Assembly: GCF_000374865.1 (NCBI RefSeq) | Contig: NZ_KB895471.1 | Location: 1 to 49,166 of the forward strand | Length of the DNA: 49,166 bases | Direction of reading: 5' to 3' | Source: Arthrobacter sp. 135MFCol5.1 | Lineage (GTDB): Bacteria; Actinomycetota; Actinomycetes; Actinomycetales; Micrococcaceae | In this document: piece after piece, positions 1 through 7,890 of the stretch | How positions within the stretch are numbered: position 1 is the stretch's first letter | How the letters are laid out: each line of letters opens with the position of its first letter | Translations under genes and position numbers: made by a program | The notes under the pieces: generated by a model | Databases searched by the model: none | Seen by the model: the letters and a program-made list of their open reading frames with translations, nothing else | Told to the model about the DNA's origin: nothing

Positions 1-1176
1 GCTGCCGAGGACGCCGTCGAACACTTCGCGGCAGACGGGCACCAGGTCGGGGTGGGCCACCCAGGAACCGTCGAACCCGTCGTTGGCCTCGCGGGTCTTG
101 TCCGCACGTACCTTCTCGAGGGCGTTGGCGTTGGCTTCCGGGTCCTTGCGGTTGGGAACGGCTGCGGCCATGCCGCCGATGGCCATGGCACCACGCTTGT
201 GGCAGGCCCGGACCAGCTGTTCGGTGTAGGCACGCATGAACGGCTGGGTCATGGTCACCTGGCCGCGGTCCGGGAGGACGAAGCGCGGGCCGCGGGTACG
301 GAAGTTCTTGATCAGGGAGAAGATGTAGTCCCAGCGGCCGGCGTTCAGGCCCGAGGCGTGGTCGCGGAGTTCGTAGAGGATCTCCTCCATCTCGAACGCT
401 GCCGTGATGGTTTCGATCAGCACGGTGGCTCGGATGGTGCCCTGCGGGATGCCGAGCAGGTCCTGGGCCAGGATGAAGATGTCGTTCCACAGCCGGGCTT
501 CCAGGTGGTTCTCGATCTTGGGCAGGTAGAAGTAGGGGCCCTTGCCCTGGGCGAGCAGGCGGCGGGCGTTGTGGAAGAAGAACAGGCCAAAGTCCACGAT
601 GCCGCCGGCGATGGGCTGGCCGTCGATCAGCATGTGCTTTTCCGGCAGGTGCCAGCCGCGGGGGCGGACCACGATGGTGGGCAGGTCGCCGTCCGCCTTC
701 AGCTTGTAGTCCTTGCCTTCTTCGGTGGTGAAGTCGATCCGGCGCTCCAGCGCATCGGTCAGGTTCAGCTGGCCCTTGATGACGTTCCGCCAGGTGGGGG
801 TCGAAGAGTCCTCCATGTCGGCGAGCCACACCTTCGCTCCCGAGTTCAGGGCGTTGATGGTCATCTTCTTGTCCACCGGGCCCGTGATCTCGACGCGGCG
901 GTCCTCCAGGCCGGGTGCCGGGGGAGCCACCCGCCAGGACGGATCATTACGGATGTGCTCGGTCTCCCGCAGGAAGCGCGGGTCCGTTCCGGCGGCAATG
1001 TCGGCCCGACGCGCGCGCCGTGCCTGCAGCAGCTCCTGGCGCCGCTCAGCGGTGGCCCGGTGCAGCTTGGCAATGAAGGAGAGGGCATCCGGCGTCAGCA
1101 CCTCGTCCTGCCGGCAAATGGGCTGGGCGGTCAAGGTAATGCCATTGATCGTGAAGCTGTCAGTGAAGCTGTTCAT
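1..1176 (-). CDS. aceB: Malate synthase A, 3' part cut off by window edge
   Basis: Condenses glyoxylate with acetyl-CoA to malate, the second step of the glyoxylate shunt, in the cytosol. The frame is open from an ATG at 1176 to base 1, giving 392 residues. Family members are about 530-550 residues, so roughly 150 C-terminal residues lie outside the window. The malate synthase signature RDHASGLNAGRWDYIF is seen at residues 271-286, and the AceB-type stretch HMLIDGQPIAGG at 181-192. The start is supported by a TAAGGAG ribosome-binding site just upstream. It lies downstream of aceA on the same strand with a 218-bp gap, so it may be read with aceA or from its own promoter. The ORFs called on the opposite strand here are shadows. 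Confidence 0.96.
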   Translation of the reverse strand, partial: MNSFTDSFTINGITLTAQPICRQDEVLTPDALSFIAKLHRATAERRQELLQARRARRADIAAGTDPRFLRETEHIRNDPSWRVAPPAPGLEDRRVEITGPVDKKMTINALNSGAKVWLADMEDSSTPTWRNVIKGQLNLTDALERRIDFTTEEGKDYKLKADGDLPTIVVRPRGWHLPEKHMLIDGQPIAGGIVDFGLFFFHNARRLLAQGKGPYFYLPKIENHLEARLWNDIFILAQDLLGIPQGTIRATVLIETITAAFEMEEILYELRDHASGLNAGRWDYIFSLIKNFRTRGPRFVLPDRGQVTMTQPFMRAYTEQLVRACHKRGAMAIGGMAAAVPNRKDPEANANALEKVRADKTREANDGFDGSWVAHPDLVPVCREVFDGVLGS

Positions 1177-1394
1177 TTCAGTCTCCTTAAAGACGAAAGG
1201 GAAGTTCGACGGCGGGTAGCAGCAGGGTGGCGACTGAGGCACGAGGCCGAGGAGCCGGTGTCGCGGCAGCCTGCGTAAAAGGGGCCCTGCGTCCGGCCTC
1301 GGCGAGTTCTACGAGCCCAAGGCCGGACGTGGGGAATAGCAGGCAGAGACGATGCCGGTCCGAAGGCCGGACGGAAGCGCCGCCGTCGTAAGCG

Positions 1395-2723
1395 TTAGTG
1401 GAACTGGCCCTCTTCGGTCGATCCGACCAGGGCGAGGGTGGAGGCGTTGGGGTTGAGCGCCGTGGAGATGGTGTCGAAGTAGCCGGTGCCGACTTCGCGC
1501 TGGTGCTTGGTTGCGGTGTAGCCGCGGGATTCGGAGGCGAATTCCTTCTCCTGGAGTTCGACGTAGGCGCTCATGCCTTCACGGGCGTAGCCGTGGGCGA
1601 GGTCGAACATCGAGTAGTTCAGGGCGTGGAAGCCGGCCAGGGTGATGAACTGGAACGTGAAGCCCATGGCGCCGAGTTCGCGCTGGAACTTGGCGATGGT
1701 GGCGTCATCCAGGTGCTTGCGCCAGTTGAACGACGGCGAGCAGTTGTAGGAGAGCATCTGGTCCGGGAACTCGGCCTTGACGGATTCGGCGAACTTGCGG
1801 GCCAGCTCCAGGTCCGGGGTGCCGGTCTCCATCCAGATGAGGTCGGAGTACGGGGCGTAGGCCTTGGCGCGGGCGATGCAGGGTTCGATGCCGTTGCGGA
1901 CCTTGTAGAAGCCCTCGGCGGTGCGCTCGCCGGTGATGAACTCCTGGTCCCGCTCGTCCACGTCGGAGGTGATCAGGGTGGCTGCCTCGGCGTCGGTGCG
2001 GGCAATGACGACCGTGGGGGTGCCGGCGACGTCGGCTGCCAGGCGGGCCGCGTTCAGGGTGCGGACGTGCTGCTGGGTGGGGATCAGCACCTTGCCGCCG
2101 AGGTGGCCGCACTTCTTCTCCGAGGCGAGCTGGTCCTCCCAGTGAACGCCGGCCGCGCCGGCCTGGATCATGGATTTCATGAGTTCGTAGGCGTTCAGCG
2201 GGCCGCCGAAGCCGGCTTCGGCGTCCGCGACGATCGGGACCAGCCAGTCCTCGACGGTTTGGATGCCCTCGGAGAATTCGATCTGGTCGGCGCGGAGCAG
2301 GGCGTTATTGATGCGGCGGACCACCGTGGGAACGGAGTTGGCCGGGTAGAGGGACTGGTCCGGGTAGGTGTGGCCGGAGTTGTTGGCGTCCGCGGCCACC
2401 TGCCAGCCGGAGAGGTAGATGGCGCGCAGGCCTGCCTTGACCTGCTGCACGGCCTGGTTGCCCGTCAGGGCGCCCAAGGCGTTCGTGTAGCCGCCGGTCT
2501 TGTGCTCCTCGGTGAGCTGCTTCCACAGCTTTTCGGAGCCGCGGCGGGCCAGGGTGTGCTCCTCGGAGACACGTCCCCGGAGACGGACGACGTCGGAGGC
2601 TGAGTAGTCCCGGGTCACACCTTCCCAGCGGGGGTTGGCGGCCCACTCGAGCTCCAGGGCGGCGGCCTGCTGAGTTGTGTCCTGGCCGGACGGCTGCTGG
2701 GTGGGCTCAAATGCTGCAGTCAT
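1395..2723 (-). CDS. aceA: Isocitrate lyase
   Basis: Cleaves isocitrate to succinate and glyoxylate, the first step of the glyoxylate shunt needed for growth on acetate and fatty acids. The protein has 442 residues, close to the usual actinobacterial length. The catalytic loop KKCGH is at residues 203-207 (nucleophile Cys205). I start at the ATG at 2723 because AAGGAG sits 8 bases before it. A longer frame reaches 2786 but would run through the leader hairpins. The upstream leader holds two overlapping hairpins and lies across from the divergent RamB-type regulator, the known arrangement in actinobacteria where RamB controls aceA and aceB. Regulation by RamB here is inferred from position and family knowledge. 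Confidence 0.98.
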   Translation of the reverse strand: MTAAFEPTQQPSGQDTTQQAAALELEWAANPRWEGVTRDYSASDVVRLRGRVSEEHTLARRGSEKLWKQLTEEHKTGGYTNALGALTGNQAVQQVKAGLRAIYLSGWQVAADANNSGHTYPDQSLYPANSVPTVVRRINNALLRADQIEFSEGIQTVEDWLVPIVADAEAGFGGPLNAYELMKSMIQAGAAGVHWEDQLASEKKCGHLGGKVLIPTQQHVRTLNAARLAADVAGTPTVVIARTDAEAATLITSDVDERDQEFITGERTAEGFYKVRNGIEPCIARAKAYAPYSDLIWMETGTPDLELARKFAESVKAEFPDQMLSYNCSPSFNWRKHLDDATIAKFQRELGAMGFTFQFITLAGFHALNYSMFDLAHGYAREGMSAYVELQEKEFASESRGYTATKHQREVGTGYFDTISTALNPNASTLALVGSTEEGQFH

Positions 2724-2757
2724 CGTTGATCTCCTTGATTGAGCTCCGGATGGAGTA

Positions 2758-2800
2758 GGTGGGAACCTCGCCGTTGAGGCTCCCACCGGCTTATCCGGTG
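2758..2800 (-). promoter_or_regulatory. aceA leader: two overlapping hairpins
   Basis: Reading toward aceA, arms at 2795-2800 and 2784-2789 form CACCGG-5 nt-CCGGTG. A second stem uses 2776-2787 with 2758-2769 (12 bp, 11 of 12 paired, 6-nt loop). The two stems share bases 2784-2787, so they cannot both form fully. They end about 35 bases before the aceA start. An RNA switch is only an inference; simple 5'-end stability structures are also possible. Confidence 0.4.
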
Positions 2801-2805
2801 CGGTG

Positions 2806-2873
2806 TTTCTTTCCGTGAAAACTACTTTTCAGCACTTTCAACCCCCTTTCTAGATGAAAACTGTGGAAAGAAA
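2806..2873. promoter_or_regulatory. Inverted repeats between aceA and ramB, candidate RamB operator
   Basis: TTTCTTTCC at 2806-2814 is repeated in inverse as GGAAAGAAA at 2865-2873, and a perfect GAAAA-N4-TTTTC palindrome lies between at 2817-2830. This AT-rich stretch stands out from its surroundings and covers the only space available for the divergent promoters. The right arm overlaps the first possible ATG of ramB. RamB-type proteins bind their own and the aceA promoter in corynebacteria; the site here is inferred, as I do not see a clear match to the published corynebacterial box. Confidence 0.5.
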
Positions 2874-4384
2874 TGCACTTCTTCCCGTATTCTTCAGAAA
2901 TGTCGCCTTCAAGCTGGAACAGGGACGTTTCCCAGACGCCCTCCACCGCCGCCCCGGAACTGGACGTCATCGCCCTGGGACGCCGCGTCCGCCACCTGCG
3001 CAAACAAGCCGGCCTGACGCTCGATGACCTGAGCGCCGCCGTCGGCACCGCTCCCAGCCAGTTGAGCCTGATTGAAAACGGCAAGCGTGAGCCCAAGCTG
3101 ACGCTGCTTCAACACCTCGCGGGGGCGCTCAATGTCAGCATTGACCAACTGCTCGGGGCCGAGCCGCCCAGCCGCCGCGCCGCGCTGGAAATTGAGCTGG
3201 AACGGTACCAGCGCGGACCGCTGTACGAGTCGCTGGATCTGCCCAAAATCCGCATCAGTTCGCGGCTCCCGCTGGATGTCCTGGAGGCGCAGGTGGGGCT
3301 GCTGCACGAGCTCGAACGGAAGATGAACGAGCAGGTGGCCACCCCCGAGGAAGCCCGCCGCGCCAACGGTGAATTGCGGGCCATGATGCGGGAACGCGGG
3401 AACTACTTTCCGGAGTATGAGGCCGAGGCCCAAAAGGTCCTCAAGGAGGTTGGCTATACCGCCGGTCCGCTGAGCCAGCACGTCATCGCAGACATCGCCG
3501 CGCACCTCGGTTTCACCCTGCACCATGTAGGTGATCTGCCGCATTCCACCCGGTCCGTGACGGATTTGAAGAACCGCAGAATTTACCTGACCCAGAGCCA
3601 GCGGCAGGACCACGACCCCCGCTCGGTGCTGCTGCAGGCGCTGGGCCACTACGTCCTGGGCCATGAAACGCCCAAGAACTACGGCGACTTCCTGGCCCAG
3701 CGGGTGGCCACCAACTACTTCGCGGCCGCTCTGCTCCTGCCCGAACAGGCCACGGTGGAATTTCTGCAGAAAGCCAAAGCTGCCAAGGAAATCGCGGTGG
3801 AGGACATTCGGGATGCGTTCGCTGTGTCCTACGAGACCGCCGCGCACCGGTTCACCAACTTGGCCACCAAGCACCTGGGCATCACCACGCATTTCCAGAA
3901 GACACACCAGAGCGGGATCATCTACAAGGCCTACGAGAACGACGGCGTGAACTTCCCCCAGGACCACACCGGCGCCATCGAGGGGCAACCGTCGTGCAAG
4001 GCGTGGACATCGCGGGCGGTGTTCGACGTGCCGGACAAGTTCAGCGCGTACAGCCAGTACACCGACACGCCGTCGGGCACGTATTGGTGCACGGCCCGCA
4101 CGGAGCGCTCCGCCGCCGGGGAGTTCTCCCTGAGCATTGGGGTGCCCTACCAGCACGTGAAGTGGTTCCGCGGGCGCGAGACCACGGCCCGGGCCACCTC
4201 CAACTGCCCGGATCCGACCTGCTGCAAGCGTCCGCCTGCCGAACTGACCAACCAGTGGGCCGGCAATGCCTGGCCGTCGGCGCGGGCCCACTCACACCTC
4301 TTGGCCGCCATGCCGCCCGGCGCCTTCCCGGGCGTGGACGAAACCGAGGTGTACAGCTTCCTGCAGGCCCACTCCGGGAGTTGA
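2873..4384 (+). CDS. ramB: RamB/ScfR-type XRE regulator of acetate metabolism
   Basis: Short-chain fatty acyl transcriptional regulator. Domains in order: a helix-turn-helix (about 28-90, with SQLSLIENGKREPKL in the recognition region), a linker, an IrrE/ImmA-like domain (about 190-330), and a C-terminal DUF2083-type domain with a cysteine cluster (Cys445, Cys450, Cys451, as CPDPTCC). The usual HEXXH metalloprotease motif reads QALGH at 255-259, so the first His and the catalytic Glu are missing and peptidase activity is unlikely. Members of this family control glyoxylate-cycle and acetate genes, which fits its divergent position to aceA. The start is uncertain: ATG at 2873 or 2900, neither with a good ribosome-binding site, so leaderless translation is possible. 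It ends in a convergent gap filled by a 32-bp periodic repeat. Confidence 0.88.
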   Translation: MHFFPYSSEMSPSSWNRDVSQTPSTAAPELDVIALGRRVRHLRKQAGLTLDDLSAAVGTAPSQLSLIENGKREPKLTLLQHLAGALNVSIDQLLGAEPPSRRAALEIELERYQRGPLYESLDLPKIRISSRLPLDVLEAQVGLLHELERKMNEQVATPEEARRANGELRAMMRERGNYFPEYEAEAQKVLKEVGYTAGPLSQHVIADIAAHLGFTLHHVGDLPHSTRSVTDLKNRRIYLTQSQRQDHDPRSVLLQALGHYVLGHETPKNYGDFLAQRVATNYFAAALLLPEQATVEFLQKAKAAKEIAVEDIRDAFAVSYETAAHRFTNLATKHLGITTHFQKTHQSGIIYKAYENDGVNFPQDHTGAIEGQPSCKAWTSRAVFDVPDKFSAYSQYTDTPSGTYWCTARTERSAAGEFSLSIGVPYQHVKWFRGRETTARATSNCPDPTCCKRPPAELTNQWAGNAWPSARAHSHLLAAMPPGAFPGVDETEVYSFLQAHSGS

Positions 4385-4389
4385 CACGC

Positions 4390-4526
4390 ACGCCCGCGCA
4401 CGTCTTGCGGCTATCCCCCGCACGCCCGCTCACATCTTGCCAAAGAAGTGAGCGGGCGTTGGGGGTTTTCCGGTCGGAAGTGAGCGGGCGTTTGGGGTTT
4501 TCCGGTCGAAAGTGAGCGGGCGTTGG
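4390..4526. repeat. 32-bp periodic head-to-head repeat array (family 1, locus A)
   Basis: Two copies in complement orientation (GCCCGCGCAC at 4392-4401, GCCCGCTCAC at 4424-4433) are followed by three in direct orientation (GTGAGCGGGCGTT at 4448, 4480 and 4512). Neighbouring copies in each half are exactly 32 bp apart. The inner pair can form an 11-bp stem with a 14-nt loop. The array fills the whole gap between the convergent ramB and TAXI genes; the last unit touches the TAXI stop codon. The same family occurs at 31431-31656. Confidence 0.9.
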
Positions 4527-4527
4527 G

Positions 4528-5532
4528 TCAGCCGTGCAGGGTCCGGTAGGCATCGGCCGCGGCGGGATGCAGGGGGACGCCGGCGGTATTGATGAGGCTT
4601 TCGGCGCTAAGGAACTGCACCCCCAGGCTGGACTGTGGAATGAGTTCGCCGGCGTTATGCACCAGCAGTTGCACCGTCCGCTCCACCGTGGCGTTGTCCA
4701 GGTCCCGGCGGCACAGGAGCAAATTGGGTGCGCCCACCGTCCACACGGCCGGGATGCCGGGGTAGCTGCCTTCGGGGATGAGGACACGGTCATAGATGCC
4801 GCCGTACCGCCGTCGCAGCTCGGGCAGCAGGCCGGAGAGGTCCAGCAGCCGCAGCGCCACCTCCTGCTGGGCTGCGGCGATGGCGGCCGTCGGCACGCCA
4901 CCGGACCAGAACAACGCATCCACGGCACCCGCCTTCAGGGCGGCAATACCGTCGTTCAGGCCAAGATTTTCGACGGCGGCGGTCCCGGCTGTGGGCGCTG
5001 CGGCAGTTGCCGAGGCACCCAGGCCGGCCGCTTCAAGGAGCCGGGGGGTGGTGAGGGAAGTACCGGACCCCGGCTGTCCCACGGCAACCCGGCGCCCGGC
5101 AAGCCCGGAGACATCCCGGATCCCACTGTCCTTGCGCACCACGCAGTGGACGTAGTTTTCGTAGACCTTCCCGATCGCAGCGATCTCTGGCGCATTCCCG
5201 CTGGATTTGTCCCCGGCAGCGTCCGCGAGGGCCACGGCAAACGCGGCGCGCCCGGCTCGGAGTTCGGCAATGTTGTCCAGGCTCCCGCCGGTGGCTACGG
5301 CGCGCGCATGGGTGGCCACGCCGTGACGCTCCAGGGCCGCCGCCAGGAGCGTCGAGAACTCGAGGTAAAAGCCGCCCGGTTCGCCGCCCGCCACAATGAG
5401 GCTCTCCGGCCGGTCCCCGCCGGTGCAGGCACTGAGGGCGGGCGGCAGCACGGTTGCAAGTCCGACGGTGGTGGCCCACGCCAGGACGGACCGGCGGGAC
5501 GGGTCCGGTGCGGGGATGGAAACGCTAGGCAC
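4528..5532 (-). CDS. TAXI-family substrate-binding lipoprotein (orphan)
   Basis: A periplasmic-type solute-binding protein of the TRAP-associated extracytoplasmic immunogenic (TAXI) family, which usually binds small carboxylates or amino acids for TRAP transporters. From the GTG at 5532 it has 334 residues with Arg13-Arg14, a hydrophobic stretch and a lipobox LSAC (Cys36), so it should be a lipoprotein on the outer face of the membrane. The ligand domain opens with GGEPGGFYLEFS. Upstream in-frame starts exist up to an ATG at 5568. I prefer 5532 because GGCGGTGG precedes it and it overlaps the kinase stop by only 8 bp. No TRAP membrane subunit is nearby. It is the last gene of a response regulator-kinase-TAXI operon, so a sensory role for the kinase is plausible. 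Confidence 0.82.
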   Translation of the reverse strand: MPSVSIPAPDPSRRSVLAWATTVGLATVLPPALSACTGGDRPESLIVAGGEPGGFYLEFSTLLAAALERHGVATHARAVATGGSLDNIAELRAGRAAFAVALADAAGDKSSGNAPEIAAIGKVYENYVHCVVRKDSGIRDVSGLAGRRVAVGQPGSGTSLTTPRLLEAAGLGASATAAAPTAGTAAVENLGLNDGIAALKAGAVDALFWSGGVPTAAIAAAQQEVALRLLDLSGLLPELRRRYGGIYDRVLIPEGSYPGIPAVWTVGAPNLLLCRRDLDNATVERTVQLLVHNAGELIPQSSLGVQFLSAESLINTAGVPLHPAAADAYRTLHG

Positions 5533-6973
5533 GGGTACCACCGCCGGGCATCGCATCCGGGGCGGCATTCGAGTAGGCGTGGAACTCGATCCGGGCCGTC
5601 AATCCGTGGGGGACTGCTTCGGCCAGCACCAGCCGGGCCCCGTTCGCGGCGGCAAGCTCACCCACGATGGTCATACCCAGCCCGGTACCCGGAACCGAGG
5701 AGTGCCGGGGGGACCGCCAAAACCTGGTGGCAGCCGAGGCGCGTTCGGACGCCGAAAGCCCCGGGCCGTCGTCGGAAATTTCCACCACAACCGCGTCCAT
5801 CTCCGTCCGCACGGCAGCGGTGACGGTGGCCCCGGGCGCGTACTTGAAGGCGTTGCCGAGGAGTTCGTCCAGCATCTGGGCCAGCTCGGCGGCCCGGCAC
5901 GCAATCAGGGCCGCAGGATGGGATGCCGGCACGAGCACCAGGCGGCACCCGGCCTGGTCCGCCAGGGGTGCCGCCCTTTCGATTTCCCCCTGAAGGACGG
6001 GGAACGGGTCGACGGGCGGGGCGGCCGCATGGTCTGCGGGAGAGCCAGATGCCCGCAGGTACCCTTCCGAGGCCCGGTGCTCTGCGGCGGCAAGTTTCAA
6101 AACCCCGTCAAGGATGTCCTCCACCCGCTCAAGCTCTGCCACGGCCCGGTCCGCTGCGTCGTGTTCGCGGGCGGACTTCAGCTCAAGCTGGAGCAGGTCC
6201 AGCCGCAGCCGGAGTGCGCCCACGGGGTTGCGCAGCTGGTGGGACGTGTCCGCGATCAGCTGCCGTTGCGCTTCCATGCTGGCGCTCACGGTCCTGGCCA
6301 TCGCCGTGAACGACCGGCTCAGTTCCCGCAGCTCCGGGGGACCTTCCTCCGGAAGCCGCTCGGTGCGCCCGGTCCGTTCCAGCTCGTGGACCGCCGAATC
6401 AAGCCGGAGGACGGGCCGCAGCACCCAGCCGGTGACCCTGGCCGCCCCCAGCAGGAGCACTGCTGCCAGCGCCAGGGCGGCAACGCCCACACCGAGCCAG
6501 CGCTGCTGGAGCTTCTGCCGGGCCGTCTCCGCGTGGACGTCCAGGACCACGGCACCGAGCACCTGGCTGGCGCTGCCAAAGGGCCGGAAAATGACGTGCG
6601 ACCCCGCGCCGAAGGGCTCCAGCGGTTCCAGGGACGTGTTGCTCACGTTCAGCCGGGCCATCGACAGCGCGTCCTGCACATCGGGCCGGCCCGCGTCCAG
6701 GTCCCCCGAACGCAGCGTGGCCTGCTGGACGCGGACCACCATCCCTTCGCCATACAGCCCGGAATAGGTGTCCATTTCCCGCTGCAGGCGCACGGTGTCG
6801 CCGTCGTTCGCGGCGTCAAAGGCCACTTGTGCCAGCCGGTTCAAGGAGGCCGCCCGATTGATCTGCAGTTCCTGGGTCAGCTCCCGGGAGGCGGAGGTCA
6901 GGATGGTGCCCGAGATCAGGAAGACCACCACCAGGCACAGCACGCTGAGGACCCCGAGCACCCGCAGCCTCAT
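5525..6973 (-). CDS. Sensor histidine kinase of two-component system
   Basis: Membrane histidine kinase of 482 residues. Predicted layout: transmembrane helix 5-27, extracytoplasmic sensor segment of about 130 residues, second helix about 160-181, HAMP about 185-235, dimerisation domain with phospho-acceptor His245 in the H-box ADTSHQLRNP, and an HATPase_c domain with N-box (ELLGNAFKYAP), G1 box (DDGPGL) and G2 box (GTGLGM). The general pattern resembles TctE-like carboxylate sensors, but the ligand is unknown. Its ATG overlaps the stop of the response regulator gene (ATGA), and its own stop overlaps the TAXI gene, so all three are translationally linked. A direct partner role for the TAXI protein is inferred from this arrangement. 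Confidence 0.93.
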   Translation of the reverse strand: MRLRVLGVLSVLCLVVVFLISGTILTSASRELTQELQINRAASLNRLAQVAFDAANDGDTVRLQREMDTYSGLYGEGMVVRVQQATLRSGDLDAGRPDVQDALSMARLNVSNTSLEPLEPFGAGSHVIFRPFGSASQVLGAVVLDVHAETARQKLQQRWLGVGVAALALAAVLLLGAARVTGWVLRPVLRLDSAVHELERTGRTERLPEEGPPELRELSRSFTAMARTVSASMEAQRQLIADTSHQLRNPVGALRLRLDLLQLELKSAREHDAADRAVAELERVEDILDGVLKLAAAEHRASEGYLRASGSPADHAAAPPVDPFPVLQGEIERAAPLADQAGCRLVLVPASHPAALIACRAAELAQMLDELLGNAFKYAPGATVTAAVRTEMDAVVVEISDDGPGLSASERASAATRFWRSPRHSSVPGTGLGMTIVGELAAANGARLVLAEAVPHGLTARIEFHAYSNAAPDAMPGGGTRA

Positions 6974-7638
6974 CCGGCAGCCGCCTCGACGCGGTAGCCC
7001 ACGCCGCGGACATTGATGATGAATCCCGGCTTGCCGAGTTTTGCCCGCAGCCCGGTGAGGTGCACGTCCAGGGACCGGGACGAGGCCAGGAAGGCGTCAC
7101 CCCAGAGGGCGTCCAGGATCTGTTCCCTGGTGACCACCGAGCCTGCATGGCTGGCCAGCAAGGCGAGGAGTTCGAATTCCGTGGCGGTCAGCGGCACCGG
7201 TTCGCCTGCCCTGGACGCGGTGCGCTTGGCCAGGTCGATCTCCACATCGCCAAGCACGATCACCTCCTGCGGCGTCCCCCTGCTGCGCCCGGCCCGGCGC
7301 GTTACAGCTTCTATCCGGGCCAGCAGTTCCACCAGCTTCACCGGTTTGACCAGGTAGTCGTCCGCGCCGGAGCGGAGCCCGAGCACCACGCTGCGTTCGT
7401 CGTCGCGCGCCGTCAAAATCAGGATGGGCACATCGGTGACCTGCCGGAGCTTGCGCAGCACCTCCAGGCCGTCCATGTCCGGAAGCCCCAGGTCCAGCAG
7501 GATCACCTGGAAATTCCGGTGGGAGAGCAGCGCGTCAGCGCCCCGGGACAACCGCCGCGGGCGGTGCCCGGCGCTTTCGACGGCGGCCGTGAGCGCGCCG
7601 GCCATGGCGTCGTCGTCCTCGACGATCAGCACGTCCAT
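6970..7638 (-). CDS. OmpR/TctD-type response regulator
   Basis: Two-domain response regulator of 222 residues. The receiver domain has the acidic cluster EDDD at 7-10, phospho-acceptor Asp49 in LLDLGLPDMDG, Thr76 and Lys97. The C-terminal winged helix (about 125-220) ends in the typical VRGVGYRV. I choose the ATG at 7638 over 7644 because AAGGA lies 8 bases upstream of it. It is the first gene of the operon and faces an MHS-type permease gene; a pair of 10-bp-spaced AGGAA repeats in the intergenic region is a candidate binding site. Control of the permease is inferred. Confidence 0.95.
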   Translation of the reverse strand: MDVLIVEDDDAMAGALTAAVESAGHRPRRLSRGADALLSHRNFQVILLDLGLPDMDGLEVLRKLRQVTDVPILILTARDDERSVVLGLRSGADDYLVKPVKLVELLARIEAVTRRAGRSRGTPQEVIVLGDVEIDLAKRTASRAGEPVPLTATEFELLALLASHAGSVVTREQILDALWGDAFLASSRSLDVHLTGLRAKLGKPGFIINVRGVGYRVEAAAG

Positions 7639-7778
7639 GGCCATCTTCCTTGCCGTGTTTCCAGTGGTTCCAGGTCCAGTTGCCGGTTCATTCCCGCCCC
7701 CGTGAGACTACCGCGTGGCGGCAAAATTTGCCCGCCGGCGGGAGGTCGGGCAGGGGGAAAGCGGGGCGCCGCGAAACC

Positions 7779-7799
7779 TAAGGAAGTGTTAGGAAAGTG
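7779..7799. promoter_or_regulatory. Tandem direct repeat, candidate response-regulator site
   Basis: TAAGGAAGTG at 7779-7788 is followed at once by TTAGGAAAGTG at 7789-7799; the AGGAA cores start at 7781 and 7791, 10 bp apart. OmpR-family regulators typically bind such tandem half-sites on one face of DNA. It lies between the two-component operon and the permease, about 90 bp before the permease start. The rest of the 252-bp gap shows no ORF. Confidence 0.5.
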
Positions 7800-7890
7800 C
7801 GTTCCTCGTTGGTTGTGCGGTGGATCACCCATACCGTGGATGAGGCCCTCCGCCGCAGGAGGCCGAGGTTACTACAGGAGGAACTCACCG

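Noticed and set aside
2909..4291. Long ORF on the minus strand opposite ramB
   Set aside because: It is a shadow of the high-GC coding strand: no ribosome-binding site, no recognisable domain, and an Arg/Gly/Val-rich composition.
4528..5532. TRAP transporter operon
   Set aside because: No DctQ/DctM-type membrane subunit lies in the neighbourhood; only the binding protein is present.
5396..6997. 533-codon plus-strand ORF opposite the histidine kinase
   Set aside because: Composition is Gly/Pro/Arg-rich with no motifs, while the minus strand carries a complete kinase.
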